Under the pieces are notes generated by a model. It ran no database searches, was not told the origin of the DNA, and saw nothing but the letters and a program-made list of their open reading frames with translations. Below, in pieces: positions 52,491 to 61,238 of a DNA stretch of 64,000 nucleotides (position 1 is the stretch's first letter; each line of letters starts with the position of its first letter). The stretch is from Natronospirillum operosum (GTDB taxonomy: Bacteria > Pseudomonadota > Gammaproteobacteria > Pseudomonadales > Natronospirillaceae), in NCBI RefSeq assembly GCF_004768465.1, contig NZ_SRMF01000014.1, positions 1 through 64,000 of the forward strand, written 5' to 3'. The translations under genes were made by a program, and so were the position numbers.

Positions 52491-53350
52491 GCACAGCCAC
52501 GGCAACGGACCGCCTGCTGTTTACGCTTTTTCTGGCGGGAGTCGCCCATGGCCTGGTGATACTCGGCATTGGTTTTACCCTGGACCGCCCCGAGGGGCAG
52601 AGCAACCTGCTGGAAGTGACGCTGGCGCTGGACCATGCCAGCCAGGAACAGAACCCGGATGCGGATTTTCTGGCCCAGGCCACGCAACAGGGCAGCGGCT
52701 CGCTCGATGAAGCCGAACAGCTCACCACCGACCAGTATGCCGACTTTCAGGACAACATCATTCAGGAAGTGGAGCCGGACCCGACGCTGAGCTCGGCGCC
52801 GGACAACCCGCTGACGCAGCGGCTGATTGCGACCTATGGCGACTCCTCCTGGGCGCTGGCGCTGGAACCCGACCCCGAGCCACAGCCCATCGAATTGCAG
52901 CCGCAGGACCTGAACCTGGACACCAGCATGGACATCGCCACCCTGCGGGCGCTGCTGGACAACCGGCGCCAGACCTACGCCAACCGGCCCAGAGTGCGCA
53001 CCCTGACTGCGGTGTCTACCCGCGCCGCGCCGGAAGCCGAATATGTGTATGCCTGGCAGCAGCGCGTCGAACGAGTCGGCAATGCCAACTACCCGCAGGC
53101 CGCACGCGCGCAGCGGCTGACCGGGCAGGTCCGCCTGCTGACCAGCATCAGCCCCGACGGCGAGCTGCTGTCGGTTACCCTGCTGCAGAGTTCCGGCCAT
53201 TCGGTGCTGGATGAAGCGGCCCGCCAGACCGTGATGCAATCGGCGCCGTTCGAGCCGTTCAACGAGAACATGCAGGCCGAATACGATGTACTCGAGATCA
53301 TCCGCACCTTCCGCTTCGAGGTTGAAGGCGCGATGACTACCAGCCACTGA
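52487..53350 (+). CDS. TonB-family energy transducer protein
   Basis: The 287-residue protein has one N-terminal membrane anchor (about 9-28), a variable acidic and proline-containing periplasmic linker, and a C-terminal TonB domain (NYPQAARAQRLTGQVRLLTS...EAARQTVMQSAPFEPFN). In Pseudomonas the tonB gene at this place (tonB3) is needed for twitching motility, which fits the pil-chp neighbourhood. Confidence 0.9.
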   Translation: MSTATATDRLLFTLFLAGVAHGLVILGIGFTLDRPEGQSNLLEVTLALDHASQEQNPDADFLAQATQQGSGSLDEAEQLTTDQYADFQDNIIQEVEPDPTLSSAPDNPLTQRLIATYGDSSWALALEPDPEPQPIELQPQDLNLDTSMDIATLRALLDNRRQTYANRPRVRTLTAVSTRAAPEAEYVYAWQQRVERVGNANYPQAARAQRLTGQVRLLTSISPDGELLSVTLLQSSGHSVLDEAARQTVMQSAPFEPFNENMQAEYDVLEIIRTFRFEVEGAMTTSH

Positions 53351-53354
53351 CGCC

Positions 53355-53819
53355 ATGGCTGCCTTCCGCCTGCTGATTTTCGATTTTGGTCTGCGCCGCA
53401 CCGGCGTCGCGGTAGGGCAGAGTATTACCGGCACCGCTTCACCGCTGGCGCCGCTGCCCATGCGGGACGGCCAACCGGACTGGACTCAGGTGGAAAAGCT
53501 GCTCGCCGAATGGCGCCCGGACGGGGTACTGGTGGGCCTGCCGCTGAACATGGACGGCAGCCCCAGTGAGATGAGCCGCCGCGCCGACAAGTTTCGCAAG
53601 CGCCTGCACGGCCGCTTCGGCCTGCCGGCCCTGGCCTGGGACGAACGCCTGACCAGCCAGGAAATCAAACAGCAGGCGCGCGAACACGGCATCACCGATT
53701 TCGGCACGCACTCCGTCGACAGTGAAGCCGCCTGCCTGATCTTTCACTCCTGGTTCGAAGCCCTGCCCGAGCCGGAAGACTGGCGCAGCCATCATCAGAC
53801 CTTGCCGCCGGCGGAGTAG
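53355..53819 (+). CDS. ruvX: Holliday junction resolvase-like / pre-16S rRNA nuclease (YqgF)
   Basis: The 154-residue RNase H-fold protein has the first catalytic aspartate in IFDFGLRRTGVAVG, the VGLPLNMDG block, the DERLTS motif and the final acidic DSEAACLI. The family processes the 5' end of 16S rRNA. It lies four bases after tonB; the algH/yqgE gene usually between them in Pseudomonas is absent here. Confidence 0.94.
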   Translation: MAAFRLLIFDFGLRRTGVAVGQSITGTASPLAPLPMRDGQPDWTQVEKLLAEWRPDGVLVGLPLNMDGSPSEMSRRADKFRKRLHGRFGLPALAWDERLTSQEIKQQAREHGITDFGTHSVDSEAACLIFHSWFEALPEPEDWRSHHQTLPPAE

Positions 53820-53892
53820 CGGGAGGCCCGGCGCGCGTCAGCGGTCAAGAAAAAGACAAGGTGCAGTGCAGGGAGCTTGCCTGATGGCCTGG

Positions 53893-54252
53893 TTATGCGC
53901 CGGGTTCAGACCAAACAGCATACTCATTTCCATTCGGGTCAGTGAAATGGAATCGCCGACCGCCAGGGAAATCGAATATATCCTGCACCACCTTGCCGCC
54001 TGATGATGTGACTTTCTCAACCGTTGCCTCAAGCTCCGAGCTATAAAGCACGATCAGTACGCTTCCATTATCGGGGGAAGATACTTTGTCGGACTTGTAG
54101 AATCCGCCATCCAGTCCGGCATTCTCAATGGCCATATACTCCGGGCCATAGTCGATGAATGACCACCCGAAAGCCGAAGCAAAGAACGCCTTTGTTGCTT
54201 CAAGATCCCTTGCAGGGATCTCGACATAGTTGATTTTTCCTGTTTCCTTCAT
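53893..54252 (-). CDS. VOC (glyoxalase/bleomycin-resistance fold) family protein
   Basis: The 119-residue protein has the paired beta-alpha-beta modules of the VOC family: NYVEIPARDLEATKAFFASAFGW at the start and FHFTDPNGNEYAVW at the end. GAGGA precedes ATG 54252 (the longer frame lacks a site). Substrate unknown. Confidence 0.88.
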   Translation of the reverse strand: MKETGKINYVEIPARDLEATKAFFASAFGWSFIDYGPEYMAIENAGLDGGFYKSDKVSSPDNGSVLIVLYSSELEATVEKVTSSGGKVVQDIFDFPGGRRFHFTDPNGNEYAVWSEPGA

Positions 54253-54286
54253 GATGTCCTCCCGTATGCATAACGCCAAGCACCAG

Positions 54287-54306
54287 AAAAAGGGTCAGAC
54301 CCCTTT
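54287..54306 (-). terminator. Intrinsic terminator after the GFA gene (minus strand)
   Basis: Read leftward, AAAGGG-GTCTGA-CCCTTTTTC: a 6-bp stem with 6-base loop running into five T, seven bases after the stop of the gene at 54314. Confidence 0.6.
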
Positions 54307-54313
54307 ATTTGCA

Positions 54314-54715
54314 CTACGACTCAAAAGCCGGGTGTTCGTCGAATTGCCTGGCTTTATCGCCAATGTCCAGCCAGGCCGGTTTTTCCGACACAAACTCATG
54401 GAACTTGTTTTTGAGTCCAAGGTCTTCATCTATGCAGTTGGCTGCCAGTGGGAAAGAGTCTTCATTCGACAAAACCTCCCCAAGTGCTGTACCGCAGACT
54501 GAGCAAAAGCAACGATCGTACTTGTAGGGGTGTTCAGCCTCGAAGGTGGATATCTTGTCTCTACCTTTAACTATCCGGAACGCCTCAGACTTCACAAATA
54601 CGAGAGTACTTGCTCCAACTTTCCGGCATCGACTGCAATGGCATGTCCACATCATGGTGGGTGCTTCAGCCAACTCGAACTGAACAGCCCCGCAACAGCA
54701 GCTTCCCTTGATCAT
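54314..54715 (-). CDS. GFA (glutathione-dependent formaldehyde-activating / CENP-V) family protein
   Basis: The 133-residue zinc protein has the CCC cluster in GSCCCGAV (C6-C8), the C-H-C-x2-C motif at C25/C27/C30 and a second CxxC in CFCSVCGTALG. Members bind two zincs; most have unknown substrates. It sits among unrelated small genes. Confidence 0.9.
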   Translation of the reverse strand: MIKGSCCCGAVQFELAEAPTMMWTCHCSRCRKVGASTLVFVKSEAFRIVKGRDKISTFEAEHPYKYDRCFCSVCGTALGEVLSNEDSFPLAANCIDEDLGLKNKFHEFVSEKPAWLDIGDKARQFDEHPAFES

Positions 54716-54769
54716 GTCTCACCTCTGAATATTGAACGTTTTCGTCGATGAAAGCACAATACAATAGTA

Positions 54770-54785
54770 CTGTATATATGTACAG
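54770..54785. promoter_or_regulatory. Near-consensus LexA (SOS) box
   Basis: CTGTATATATGTACAG matches the LexA consensus CTG-N10-CAG with the alternating TA core; flanking TA and TC extend it. It lies 55 bases upstream of the GFA gene (leftward) and directly before a weak plus-strand frame that resembles the start of UmuD. Confidence 0.75.
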
Positions 54786-54852
54786 TCATTCGGTGACATC
54801 TGGATTCCCGCGTCAGTTGTCTGCTGTCGCAGAACGAGTCCATCTTATGGTT
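54778..54852 (+). pseudogene. Possible decayed umuD 5' fragment
   Basis: Right of the LexA box, the frame from ATG 54778 reads MYSHSVTSGFPRQLSAVAER and continues VHLM. The pattern V-T-S-G-F-P then E-R-V-H-L resembles the UmuD segment V-S-A-G-F-P ... E-R-I-D-L with one residue fewer. LexA control fits. The rest of the gene and umuC are absent, so it would be a remnant. This is a weak match and could be chance. Confidence 0.2.
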
Positions 54853-54922
54853 TCTTCCATAACAGCCGCCTCAACTGTTCGCTATCACTCGGCGGGCGCA
54901 GGGTGCGAATCTGATTGTTGGG

Positions 54923-55288
54923 TCACGCCTTTCCCAGGCACTCCCTTGGTACCCACCCAGCACCCCTGGTTTTGTGCTCCACCCAACACCATTGGCAGTG
55001 CTCGTATTTGAAAGTGAGGCGTTCACCCGGCTCGACATCCAGCTCCCTGGCCGAGTAGGGCTTCAATGCGATGCCGCTGGCGCCATCGTCAGCCAACTCG
55101 ATGTAGTCGAGCGGTGCCCAGCCGACCAAACCTTGTGGATCGGTGATACTCACCCAGCCGGCGTATTCCGTATCCTGCTCTCCAACCAGCAGTCTGTCTC
55201 CGACTTCAAAACTGACCGGATTCGGGTAATCCGACTTGTGCCCTCGAACCACACTGACATCAGACATAGGCATTCCGTGCTTCATCAT
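54923..55288 (-). CDS. SH3-like domain protein, hypothetical
   Basis: The 121-residue cytoplasmic product has two SH3-like barrels: VGDRLLVGEQDTEYAGWV and a second ending GAGWVPRECLG. Proteins of this type in bacteria are small adaptors of unknown role. The start could also be ATG 55267 (MSDVSVV). The 207-base gap to its left (54716-54922) holds only the LexA box and the possible umuD remnant. Confidence 0.7.
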   Translation of the reverse strand: MMKHGMPMSDVSVVRGHKSDYPNPVSFEVGDRLLVGEQDTEYAGWVSITDPQGLVGWAPLDYIELADDGASGIALKPYSARELDVEPGERLTFKYEHCQWCWVEHKTRGAGWVPRECLGKA

Positions 55289-55328
55289 GCGCTTGTCGCA
55301 TGTTTCAAAAACAAAACGGAGTCCATTC

Positions 55329-55889
55329 TTATGTGCTGGGCTCCGCCCGCCACAGCCCAGGATAGTCCGTTACAAAACCAGCATCGTTGACGTCCAGTGT
55401 ACAGCTAAAGGAGCCGCCACCAGATTCATATCGGTATACCTTGTCACCCTCGCGCCGATAAACTTGTATCAGCTCTTTCAATTCGAATGATGGAAACTGC
55501 AGCCAGGCTGCCCTGACCTCGGCTTCCTGGCCGACATTCAAGGCAAGCCGCCGGATGGGAAGTGTGTTGGTAGAAGGGCTGAACCCCAGATCGACATCGA
55601 CACAGCCGATAGTCGCGGGCCGGGTAACACCATTGTATGTCCATCCTTTGTCAGCGTCCGCTTCCAGGTCAATGGTGAATGTCTCGCCTCCGATAACGCC
55701 GAATACGTGGGCTGATCGGGTCGACCATGAAGAATCACATTTGATCACATAGTCGATCCTGGAGGGGGAGTGCTCATGCAGAAGAACTGCTGTGCCGGAC
55801 AGCTCCCAACCGTCTCCCTTTTCGGCGATATTCGCGAACTCGTGGCCGGGTTGTTCGAGCACTTTCCAGACAATGGAGTCAGACATCAT
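55329..55889 (-). CDS. Putative glycolipid-binding family protein
   Basis: The 186-residue protein resembles the glycolipid-binding (DUF1089) family, with an IDYVIKCDSSWSTRSAHV segment, a GCVDVDLGFSPSTNTLPIRR block and a C-terminal YRYES...LDVNDAGFVTDYPGLW block. Members are small cytosolic beta-barrels of uncertain function. ATG 55889 is accepted. It is 40 bases upstream of the SH3-like gene on the same strand. Confidence 0.75.
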   Translation of the reverse strand: MMSDSIVWKVLEQPGHEFANIAEKGDGWELSGTAVLLHEHSPSRIDYVIKCDSSWSTRSAHVFGVIGGETFTIDLEADADKGWTYNGVTRPATIGCVDVDLGFSPSTNTLPIRRLALNVGQEAEVRAAWLQFPSFELKELIQVYRREGDKVYRYESGGGSFSCTLDVNDAGFVTDYPGLWRAEPST

Positions 55890-56021
55890 TCCTTCCTTTT
55901 ACTTTCTGTTTTAACCCACATTATGTTTGCTGGGCAATCCCCCAGAAAAACAATCGCGGTGACCATTGGAGTTTTGTAACCTGTGCCAGTAAAGCGCAAT
56001 CGACACAAAGGAGAGAACCAG

Positions 56022-56606
56022 GTGGGAACTGACCGGCAGCCACATTTTCGTGATTCACCTGATCAGGTCGATATGGTCCGCGCTGAAAGATCGATCAGGG
56101 TCAGTGGGATGCTCAGTTTTCTGATTGTGCCGGCATTATGGGCGCTGGGTTACTGGCTGCTGCCGTTGCGGTTCAGCTTCCCGGAAACCCTGGCCGGGCA
56201 ACTGGCGTTTTCGGTTCAGGTCAGCAGTGTGGTGCTGTTCTGTGTGCTGGTAGCGGTAGGCATGGTGTCGACCGGGCGTCGGTTCTCGCCCGAGGACATT
56301 GGCGGTGCGGCAGCGGGGCCACCCAGCGAGCGCCTGGCCATCAAGGTGGCATTTCTGCAGAACACGCTGGAGCAGGCGGTTCTGGCTGCCGGGTTCTATG
56401 TTGCATTTGCTTCTTTGGTGTCCGGTCCCTGGCTGTCGATACTGCCGGTCAGTGCGGCCTGCTTTCTGGTGGGCCGAGTGTTGTTCTACCGGGGCTATGT
56501 CAAAGGGGTGGAAGGCCGTGCATTCGGGATGACCTTGACCATGATGCCCGTGATACTGGGCTACCCGGTGGTGTTTGTGTTGATGGTCATCAATGTATTG
56601 GGTTGA
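56022..56606 (+). CDS. MAPEG-family membrane protein
   Basis: The 194-residue, four-helix membrane protein contains the MAPEG motif LQNTLEQAVLAAGFYVA and a following FLVGRVLFYRGYVKG block. The family includes glutathione-using membrane enzymes; bacterial roles are mostly unknown. GTG 56022 has AAGGAG eight bases upstream; the longer GTG 55983 start is less likely. Confidence 0.8.
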   Translation: MGTDRQPHFRDSPDQVDMVRAERSIRVSGMLSFLIVPALWALGYWLLPLRFSFPETLAGQLAFSVQVSSVVLFCVLVAVGMVSTGRRFSPEDIGGAAAGPPSERLAIKVAFLQNTLEQAVLAAGFYVAFASLVSGPWLSILPVSAACFLVGRVLFYRGYVKGVEGRAFGMTLTMMPVILGYPVVFVLMVINVLG

Positions 56607-56675
56607 AATGGGCCTGGCCCCTTGTTGCAGGTCTTGGGTCCACCATACCTGGCAACTGTACCCGCAGCAGCCACA

Positions 56676-56702
56676 AAAAACCCGCCACTTGGGCGGGTTT
56701 CA
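56676..56702 (-). terminator. Intrinsic terminator of the peptide-binding protein gene (minus strand)
   Basis: Stem AACCCGCC/GGGCGGGTT with a four-base loop; read leftward it runs into TTTTTTGTG. It ends the gene whose stop is at 56726 and may also stop the MAPEG transcript from the right-hand strand. Confidence 0.85.
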
Positions 56703-56725
56703 ATGGTTGCGCATTGTGGTGCGGC

Positions 56726-58294
56726 TTATTGCTCGATGTAGACATCCTGCAGCAGGAAGTGGTGCGTCGGCATGACTTCCAGGTTTCTCACTGAATTGTC
56801 GACACCAATCAGGTATTCCTCGTGCCAGAGATACATCATGGGCGCCAGTTCAACCAGCAGTTCCTGCGCATCCCGGTAGATATCCGCGCGTACGTCCTGG
56901 TCTGTCTCCTCGCGGCCGGCATCCAGCAGGCTATCCAGCTCGTCATTGGCGAAGAAAGTCCGGTTGCCCGCAGCGCCTTGCTGGGTGGAGTGGAACAGGG
57001 CGTACATGGCGTAGTCGGCATCCAGGGTGGGGGTTGACCAGCCCAGAATGAACATGTCGTGCTCACCGTTGGCGGTGTTCTCCAGATAAGCACCCCATTC
57101 CAGTACCTGAACACTGACGTCGATGTTCAGGTCCCGCAACTGGGATTGCACATACTCGGCAATCTGAATGCGGCTCGCGTTGTCGTTGGTCCAGATGGTG
57201 GTGCTGAAGCCGCCCTCATGGCCTGCCTCGGCCAGCAATTCGCGGGCCTGATCCATGTCATAGGGAATCGAGTCCACGCTGTCATCGTAACCGAAGACGC
57301 CGGGGGCGATGGGGCCGACCGCTGCGAGACCGGTATCATTGTAGACACCGGCGACGATGTCATCCTTGTTGACCGCCATGGAGATGGCCTGTCTGACTCT
57401 GACATCGTCAAAAGGCTCTTTCTGTGCGTTGAAACCCAGGTAGGCCAGGCTGGTGGAGTTCTGGTGCAGCAGGCTTGCGTTGGGCATTCTGTCCACGCGG
57501 CCCATGTCGCTGGGCAATACCCGCTCAATGATATGTGCATTGCCGGTTTCCAGTTCAGCGATACGCGTCTGGCTTTCCGGCACCACCTTGAAGGTCACGC
57601 TGTCCAGCAGGGCATTGTCACCCCAGTAGTCTTCATTTCTGACCAGACGGAGTTCCGAACCGGGCGACCAGCTGTCCAGCTTGAAATAGCCCGTGCCAGA
57701 GGGGTTTTCGGAGAGATAGGAGCCCGGGCTGCGGCCTTCGGCCATGGCTTCGTAATCTCGTTCGATGGCTTCCAGGCTGGCTATGCCACCACCGCTGTGG
57801 GACAGATGCGCCGCCAGGGGTGCAAAGGGCGTCTCGGTCACAAACTGAACGGTCAGGTCGTCCACCACGATCACTTCTTCAATCATCGAGAACAGGAATT
57901 CCCGGGGCGAGGCGACGTCCGGATCGAGCACGCGATCAAAATTGGCCTTGACGACTTCGGCCGTCAGTTCGGAGCCGTCATGGAAAGTAACGCCTTCCCG
58001 TAAAGAAAACTCTACAGTGGTGTCGTCAATATTTCTCCATGAGGTCGCCAATAAGGGTTGGAGTTCGCTGTTGGTGTCAAATTCAACCAGTGATTCGTAG
58101 ATATTGTGGGCCACAATACTGGAGGGCACATCGTTGGTTGTATGGGGGTCCAGCGCCACCGCGTCGGCCAACATGGCAGCAACCAGATCGCCGCCTCTGT
58201 CGTCTGAAGCCTGTGCCTGCATGACCAGTGCCAGGCTAATCAAGAGGGCAAATAGAGGCCCCAACATCCGTTTTAGCTTAATGTTTCTCGACAT
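56726..58294 (-). CDS. Peptide/glutathione-type ABC transporter substrate-binding protein (family 5)
   Basis: The 522-residue periplasmic protein has a signal peptide (hydrophobic about 11-27, ending ALVMQAQAS) and the family-5 blocks VALDPHTTNDVPSSIVAHN, TFHDGSELTAEVVKANFDRV and NPSGTGYFKLDSW. Resembles GsiB-type glutathione-binding proteins. It is divergent from its permease/ATPase operon at 58410, an unusual split for this system, so a shared promoter region can regulate both. Confidence 0.88.
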   Translation of the reverse strand: MSRNIKLKRMLGPLFALLISLALVMQAQASDDRGGDLVAAMLADAVALDPHTTNDVPSSIVAHNIYESLVEFDTNSELQPLLATSWRNIDDTTVEFSLREGVTFHDGSELTAEVVKANFDRVLDPDVASPREFLFSMIEEVIVVDDLTVQFVTETPFAPLAAHLSHSGGGIASLEAIERDYEAMAEGRSPGSYLSENPSGTGYFKLDSWSPGSELRLVRNEDYWGDNALLDSVTFKVVPESQTRIAELETGNAHIIERVLPSDMGRVDRMPNASLLHQNSTSLAYLGFNAQKEPFDDVRVRQAISMAVNKDDIVAGVYNDTGLAAVGPIAPGVFGYDDSVDSIPYDMDQARELLAEAGHEGGFSTTIWTNDNASRIQIAEYVQSQLRDLNIDVSVQVLEWGAYLENTANGEHDMFILGWSTPTLDADYAMYALFHSTQQGAAGNRTFFANDELDSLLDAGREETDQDVRADIYRDAQELLVELAPMMYLWHEEYLIGVDNSVRNLEVMPTHHFLLQDVYIEQ

Positions 58295-58409
58295 TTTACT
58301 TTCTCCATTCTTTGCTCTATACCTGTCCGAACTGCCGGGGAACTCGCTCTTTTAATACAATTTCGAGCCTGTTACCTGCGCGTTATGCGAAATAAAAGGA
58401 TGGCTTATA
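58295..58409. promoter_or_regulatory. Divergent promoter region of the second peptide transporter
   Basis: 115 bases between the binding-protein gene (leftward) and the permease operon (rightward); it must hold both promoters. No clear operator seen. Confidence 0.5.
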
Positions 58410-59303
58410 GTGACTGGTCTTGCAACTGGGAGCGATAACGACACCAGCGGAGCGGTGGTATCAACGTCCAATTGGCGACTGGTGTATCGAAAGCTCAAAA
58501 AGAACAAAACGGCTCTGTTCGGGGGCTATCTGATCCTGCTGCTGATCGTGGTTGCGATAGTGGGGCCCTACCTCACTGTGCATGACCCGGTCCGGGTGGA
58601 CCTCGGGAACAGGCTGCAATCGCCCTCGGCCGAGTTCTGGCTGGGAACGGATCACAACGGACGCGATGTCTTCACGCGCCTGATTCACGGCATGCAGATC
58701 ACGCTGTTTGTGGGCTTTGCTTCGGTTCTTGTGGGGGCATTGGTCGGCGTCCCTCTGGGTATCGTGTCGGGCTACTACGGCGGCGCTATTGACTCGGTCA
58801 TCATGCGTATTATCGATGTTCTGCTGGCCTTTCCGGGCATCCTGCTGGCCATTGCACTGGTCAGTGTGCTGGGCGGCGGTATTGGCAATGTCATCATTGC
58901 CGTCGCTGTCTTTGCCATCCCCACCTTTGCCCGCGTAGTCAGGGGCTCAACCCTGACCGTCAAGAAGCTGGAATACATTGATGCGGTCAGGGCACTGGGT
59001 GCCACAGACCTCCGCATCATCGTGAAACACGTCTTGCCGAATATTTTATCGCCGATCATTGTACAGGCAACTTTACGCATAGCGATTGCCATACTGGTTG
59101 CGAGCACCCTCTCATTCCTCGGCCTGGGCGCGCAGCCGCCCTCTCCGGAATGGGGGCGAATGCTCAGTGATGGCCGCAACTACATGTTTGATTATCCCCA
59201 TGTGGCTCTTTTCCCTGGGCTGGCCATTGCCATAGCGGTTCTGGCGTTCAATTTATTTGGTGACGGTCTTCGTGATGCACTGGACCCAAAAACAAAAAAA
59301 TAA
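58410..59303 (+). CDS. Peptide ABC transporter permease (DppC/GsiD family)
   Basis: The 297-residue permease has a first helix at about 38-57, LGTDHNGRDVFTRL and the EAA loop STLTVKKLEYIDAVRALGA. GTG start with AAAAGGA nine bases upstream. First gene of the operon; the order C-B-D-F differs from the B-C-D-F order of the other peptide operon. Confidence 0.9.
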   Translation: MTGLATGSDNDTSGAVVSTSNWRLVYRKLKKNKTALFGGYLILLLIVVAIVGPYLTVHDPVRVDLGNRLQSPSAEFWLGTDHNGRDVFTRLIHGMQITLFVGFASVLVGALVGVPLGIVSGYYGGAIDSVIMRIIDVLLAFPGILLAIALVSVLGGGIGNVIIAVAVFAIPTFARVVRGSTLTVKKLEYIDAVRALGATDLRIIVKHVLPNILSPIIVQATLRIAIAILVASTLSFLGLGAQPPSPEWGRMLSDGRNYMFDYPHVALFPGLAIAIAVLAFNLFGDGLRDALDPKTKK

Positions 59304-59315
59304 GGGGAAGAAGCC

Positions 59316-60236
59316 GTGTTCAAGTTCATAGTACGGAGATTCTTGCAGACCATTCCCGTCGTTATCGGCGTAACGCTGCTGGTTTTTTCCCTGATGCATT
59401 TCATACCCGGTGATCCGGCGCAGATCATGGCCGGGGAAACCGCCCCGCCGGAGCAGGTTGAGCGAATGCGGGAGAGGCTGGGGTTGAATGACCCCGTCTA
59501 CGTGCAATACGGCCGCTATGTGACCAACCTGCTGCAAGGCGATATGGGTCAGTCGATACGCAGCAGCCGCAACGTGCTTGATGAGATCAGGCCACGGTTC
59601 TGGATTACCGTCAAACTGGCTCTATACAGCACCATCTTGAGTGTGTTTATCGGTCTGATTGCCGGTGTGTTTTCCGCCGTCAGGCGCTACGGTCTGGCCG
59701 ACACCACGATCATGATCATCGCTCTGTTCGGCCTGTCCATGCCGAACTTCTGGCTGGGCCTGATGCTCATTCAATTTTTCTCCATCGAACTCTCCCTGTT
59801 ACCGCCTTCCGGCTGGGGCACCTGGCAACAGACCATCCTGCCAGTCATCACCCTGGGCACGGCCGGCGCCGCCATCATTGCCCGCGTGACGCGAGCCAGC
59901 ATGCTGGAGGTGATCAATCAGGACTATGTGCGCACCGCACGGGCCAAGGGGTTGTCCGAGCGCGTGGTCATTTACAAGCATGCGCTGAAAAACGCCATGA
60001 TTCCGGTGATCACGGTGGTGGGGCTGGAACTGGGTGTGCTGCTCTCCGGCACCGTGCTGACGGAGACTGTCTTCTCCATCAATGGCATGGGCCGACTGGT
60101 TATCCACGCCATTAGTTCCAGGGACTTCCCTGTGGTTCAGGGCGTAGTGCTGATCTTTGCCCTTATGTTCGTGCTGGTCAATTTTCTGGTGGATGTGTCA
60201 TACCGCTACTTCAACAAAAGGGTGGACTACAACTGA
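59316..60236 (+). CDS. Peptide ABC transporter permease (DppB/GsiC family)
   Basis: The 306-residue permease has a first helix at about 9-28, the [17 protein letters not shown] block and the EAA loop [33 protein letters not shown] start, AAGGGGAAG upstream. Confidence 0.92.
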   Translation: MFKFIVRRFLQTIPVVIGVTLLVFSLMHFIPGDPAQIMAGETAPPEQVERMRERLGLNDPVYVQYGRYVTNLLQGDMGQSIRSSRNVLDEIRPRFWITVKLALYSTILSVFIGLIAGVFSAVRRYGLADTTIMIIALFGLSMPNFWLGLMLIQFFSIELSLLPPSGWGTWQQTILPVITLGTAGAAIIARVTRASMLEVINQDYVRTARAKGLSERVVIYKHALKNAMIPVITVVGLELGVLLSGTVLTETVFSINGMGRLVIHAISSRDFPVVQGVVLIFALMFVLVNFLVDVSYRYFNKRVDYN

Positions 60237-61237
60237 TGGAACAACCAAAACCCTTTCTCGAAATCAGGAATCTGACCACGGTGTTTGATACCGATGCCGG
60301 TCAGGTGAAGGCGGTCAATGATCTGAGCTTGGTGGTGCCGGAAGGCAAGGCATTGGGCGTTGTGGGTGAGTCAGGCTCCGGCAAGAGTGTGATGTCCATG
60401 TCCATTCTGCGTCTGGTGCGGGAGCCGGGCCGGATTGCGGCGGGTGAGATCCTGATGGGCGGCGAAGATATTCTCAAGCTGTCCGAGAAAGCCCTGCGAC
60501 GCATCCGGGGCAACAGGATATCCATGATATTCCAGGAGCCCATGACCTCCCTGAACCCGGTGTTCACCGTGGGCGAGCAGATTGCGGAGGCGTATCAGGT
60601 GCACCAGGGCATGCGCAAATCCAAGGCCCTGGAGAGGTCCGTCGATATGCTGCGGCAGGTGGGGATTCCCTCACCGGAAAAGCGCGCCCGCCAATATCCG
60701 TTCGAACTGTCCGGCGGCATGCGCCAACGGGTGATGATCGCCATGGCACTGGCCTGTAATCCGAGTTTGCTGATTGCCGATGAGCCCACCACGGCGCTGG
60801 ATGTGACGATTCAGGCGCAGATTCTGGACCTGATCAAGAGCCTGCAGACCGAGCTGAACATGTCGGTGATCATGATCACCCACAACCTGGGGGTGGTGGC
60901 GGAGACCTGTGACTATGTGGCGGTCATGTATTGCGGCAAGGTCGTCGAGTACGCCGATGTGGAAACCCTGTTCAGGGAACCCAAGCACCCCTATACCCTT
61001 GGCCTGTTCAATTCGCTGCCCCGACATGACGAAGACAGGGACGAACTGATTGCCATTCAGGGCGCCGTACCCAATCCGACGAATTTGCCCACAGGCTGCA
61101 CCTTTGCGCCGCGTTGTCCGGATGCCCGGCCATTATGTGAACAGGAGGCACCCGCCTTGCTGGATCAGGATGACAATACACAGGTGCGCTGCTGGAAGTT
61201 CACGGAAAAATGGCAGGAAACGGTGGAGAACACTTGA
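60236..61237 (+). CDS. Peptide ABC transporter ATPase (DppD family)
   Basis: The 333-residue ATPase has Walker A GESGSGKS, signature LSGGMRQR and Walker [13 protein letters not shown], with the C-terminal [14 protein letters not shown] cluster. ATG overlaps the permease stop by one base. Confidence 0.92.
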   Translation: MEQPKPFLEIRNLTTVFDTDAGQVKAVNDLSLVVPEGKALGVVGESGSGKSVMSMSILRLVREPGRIAAGEILMGGEDILKLSEKALRRIRGNRISMIFQEPMTSLNPVFTVGEQIAEAYQVHQGMRKSKALERSVDMLRQVGIPSPEKRARQYPFELSGGMRQRVMIAMALACNPSLLIADEPTTALDVTIQAQILDLIKSLQTELNMSVIMITHNLGVVAETCDYVAVMYCGKVVEYADVETLFREPKHPYTLGLFNSLPRHDEDRDELIAIQGAVPNPTNLPTGCTFAPRCPDARPLCEQEAPALLDQDDNTQVRCWKFTEKWQETVENT

Positions 61238-61238
61238 T

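Noticed and set aside
54271-54290. TAACGCC motif reminiscent of an integron attC end
   Set aside because: No matching partner half-site within a plausible distance and no integrase gene in the window.
54748-55011. 87-codon plus-strand frame next to the LexA box as a full SOS gene
   Set aside because: Its second half is antisense to the SH3-like gene and matches nothing; only the first part shows a weak UmuD-like pattern, listed as a remnant.
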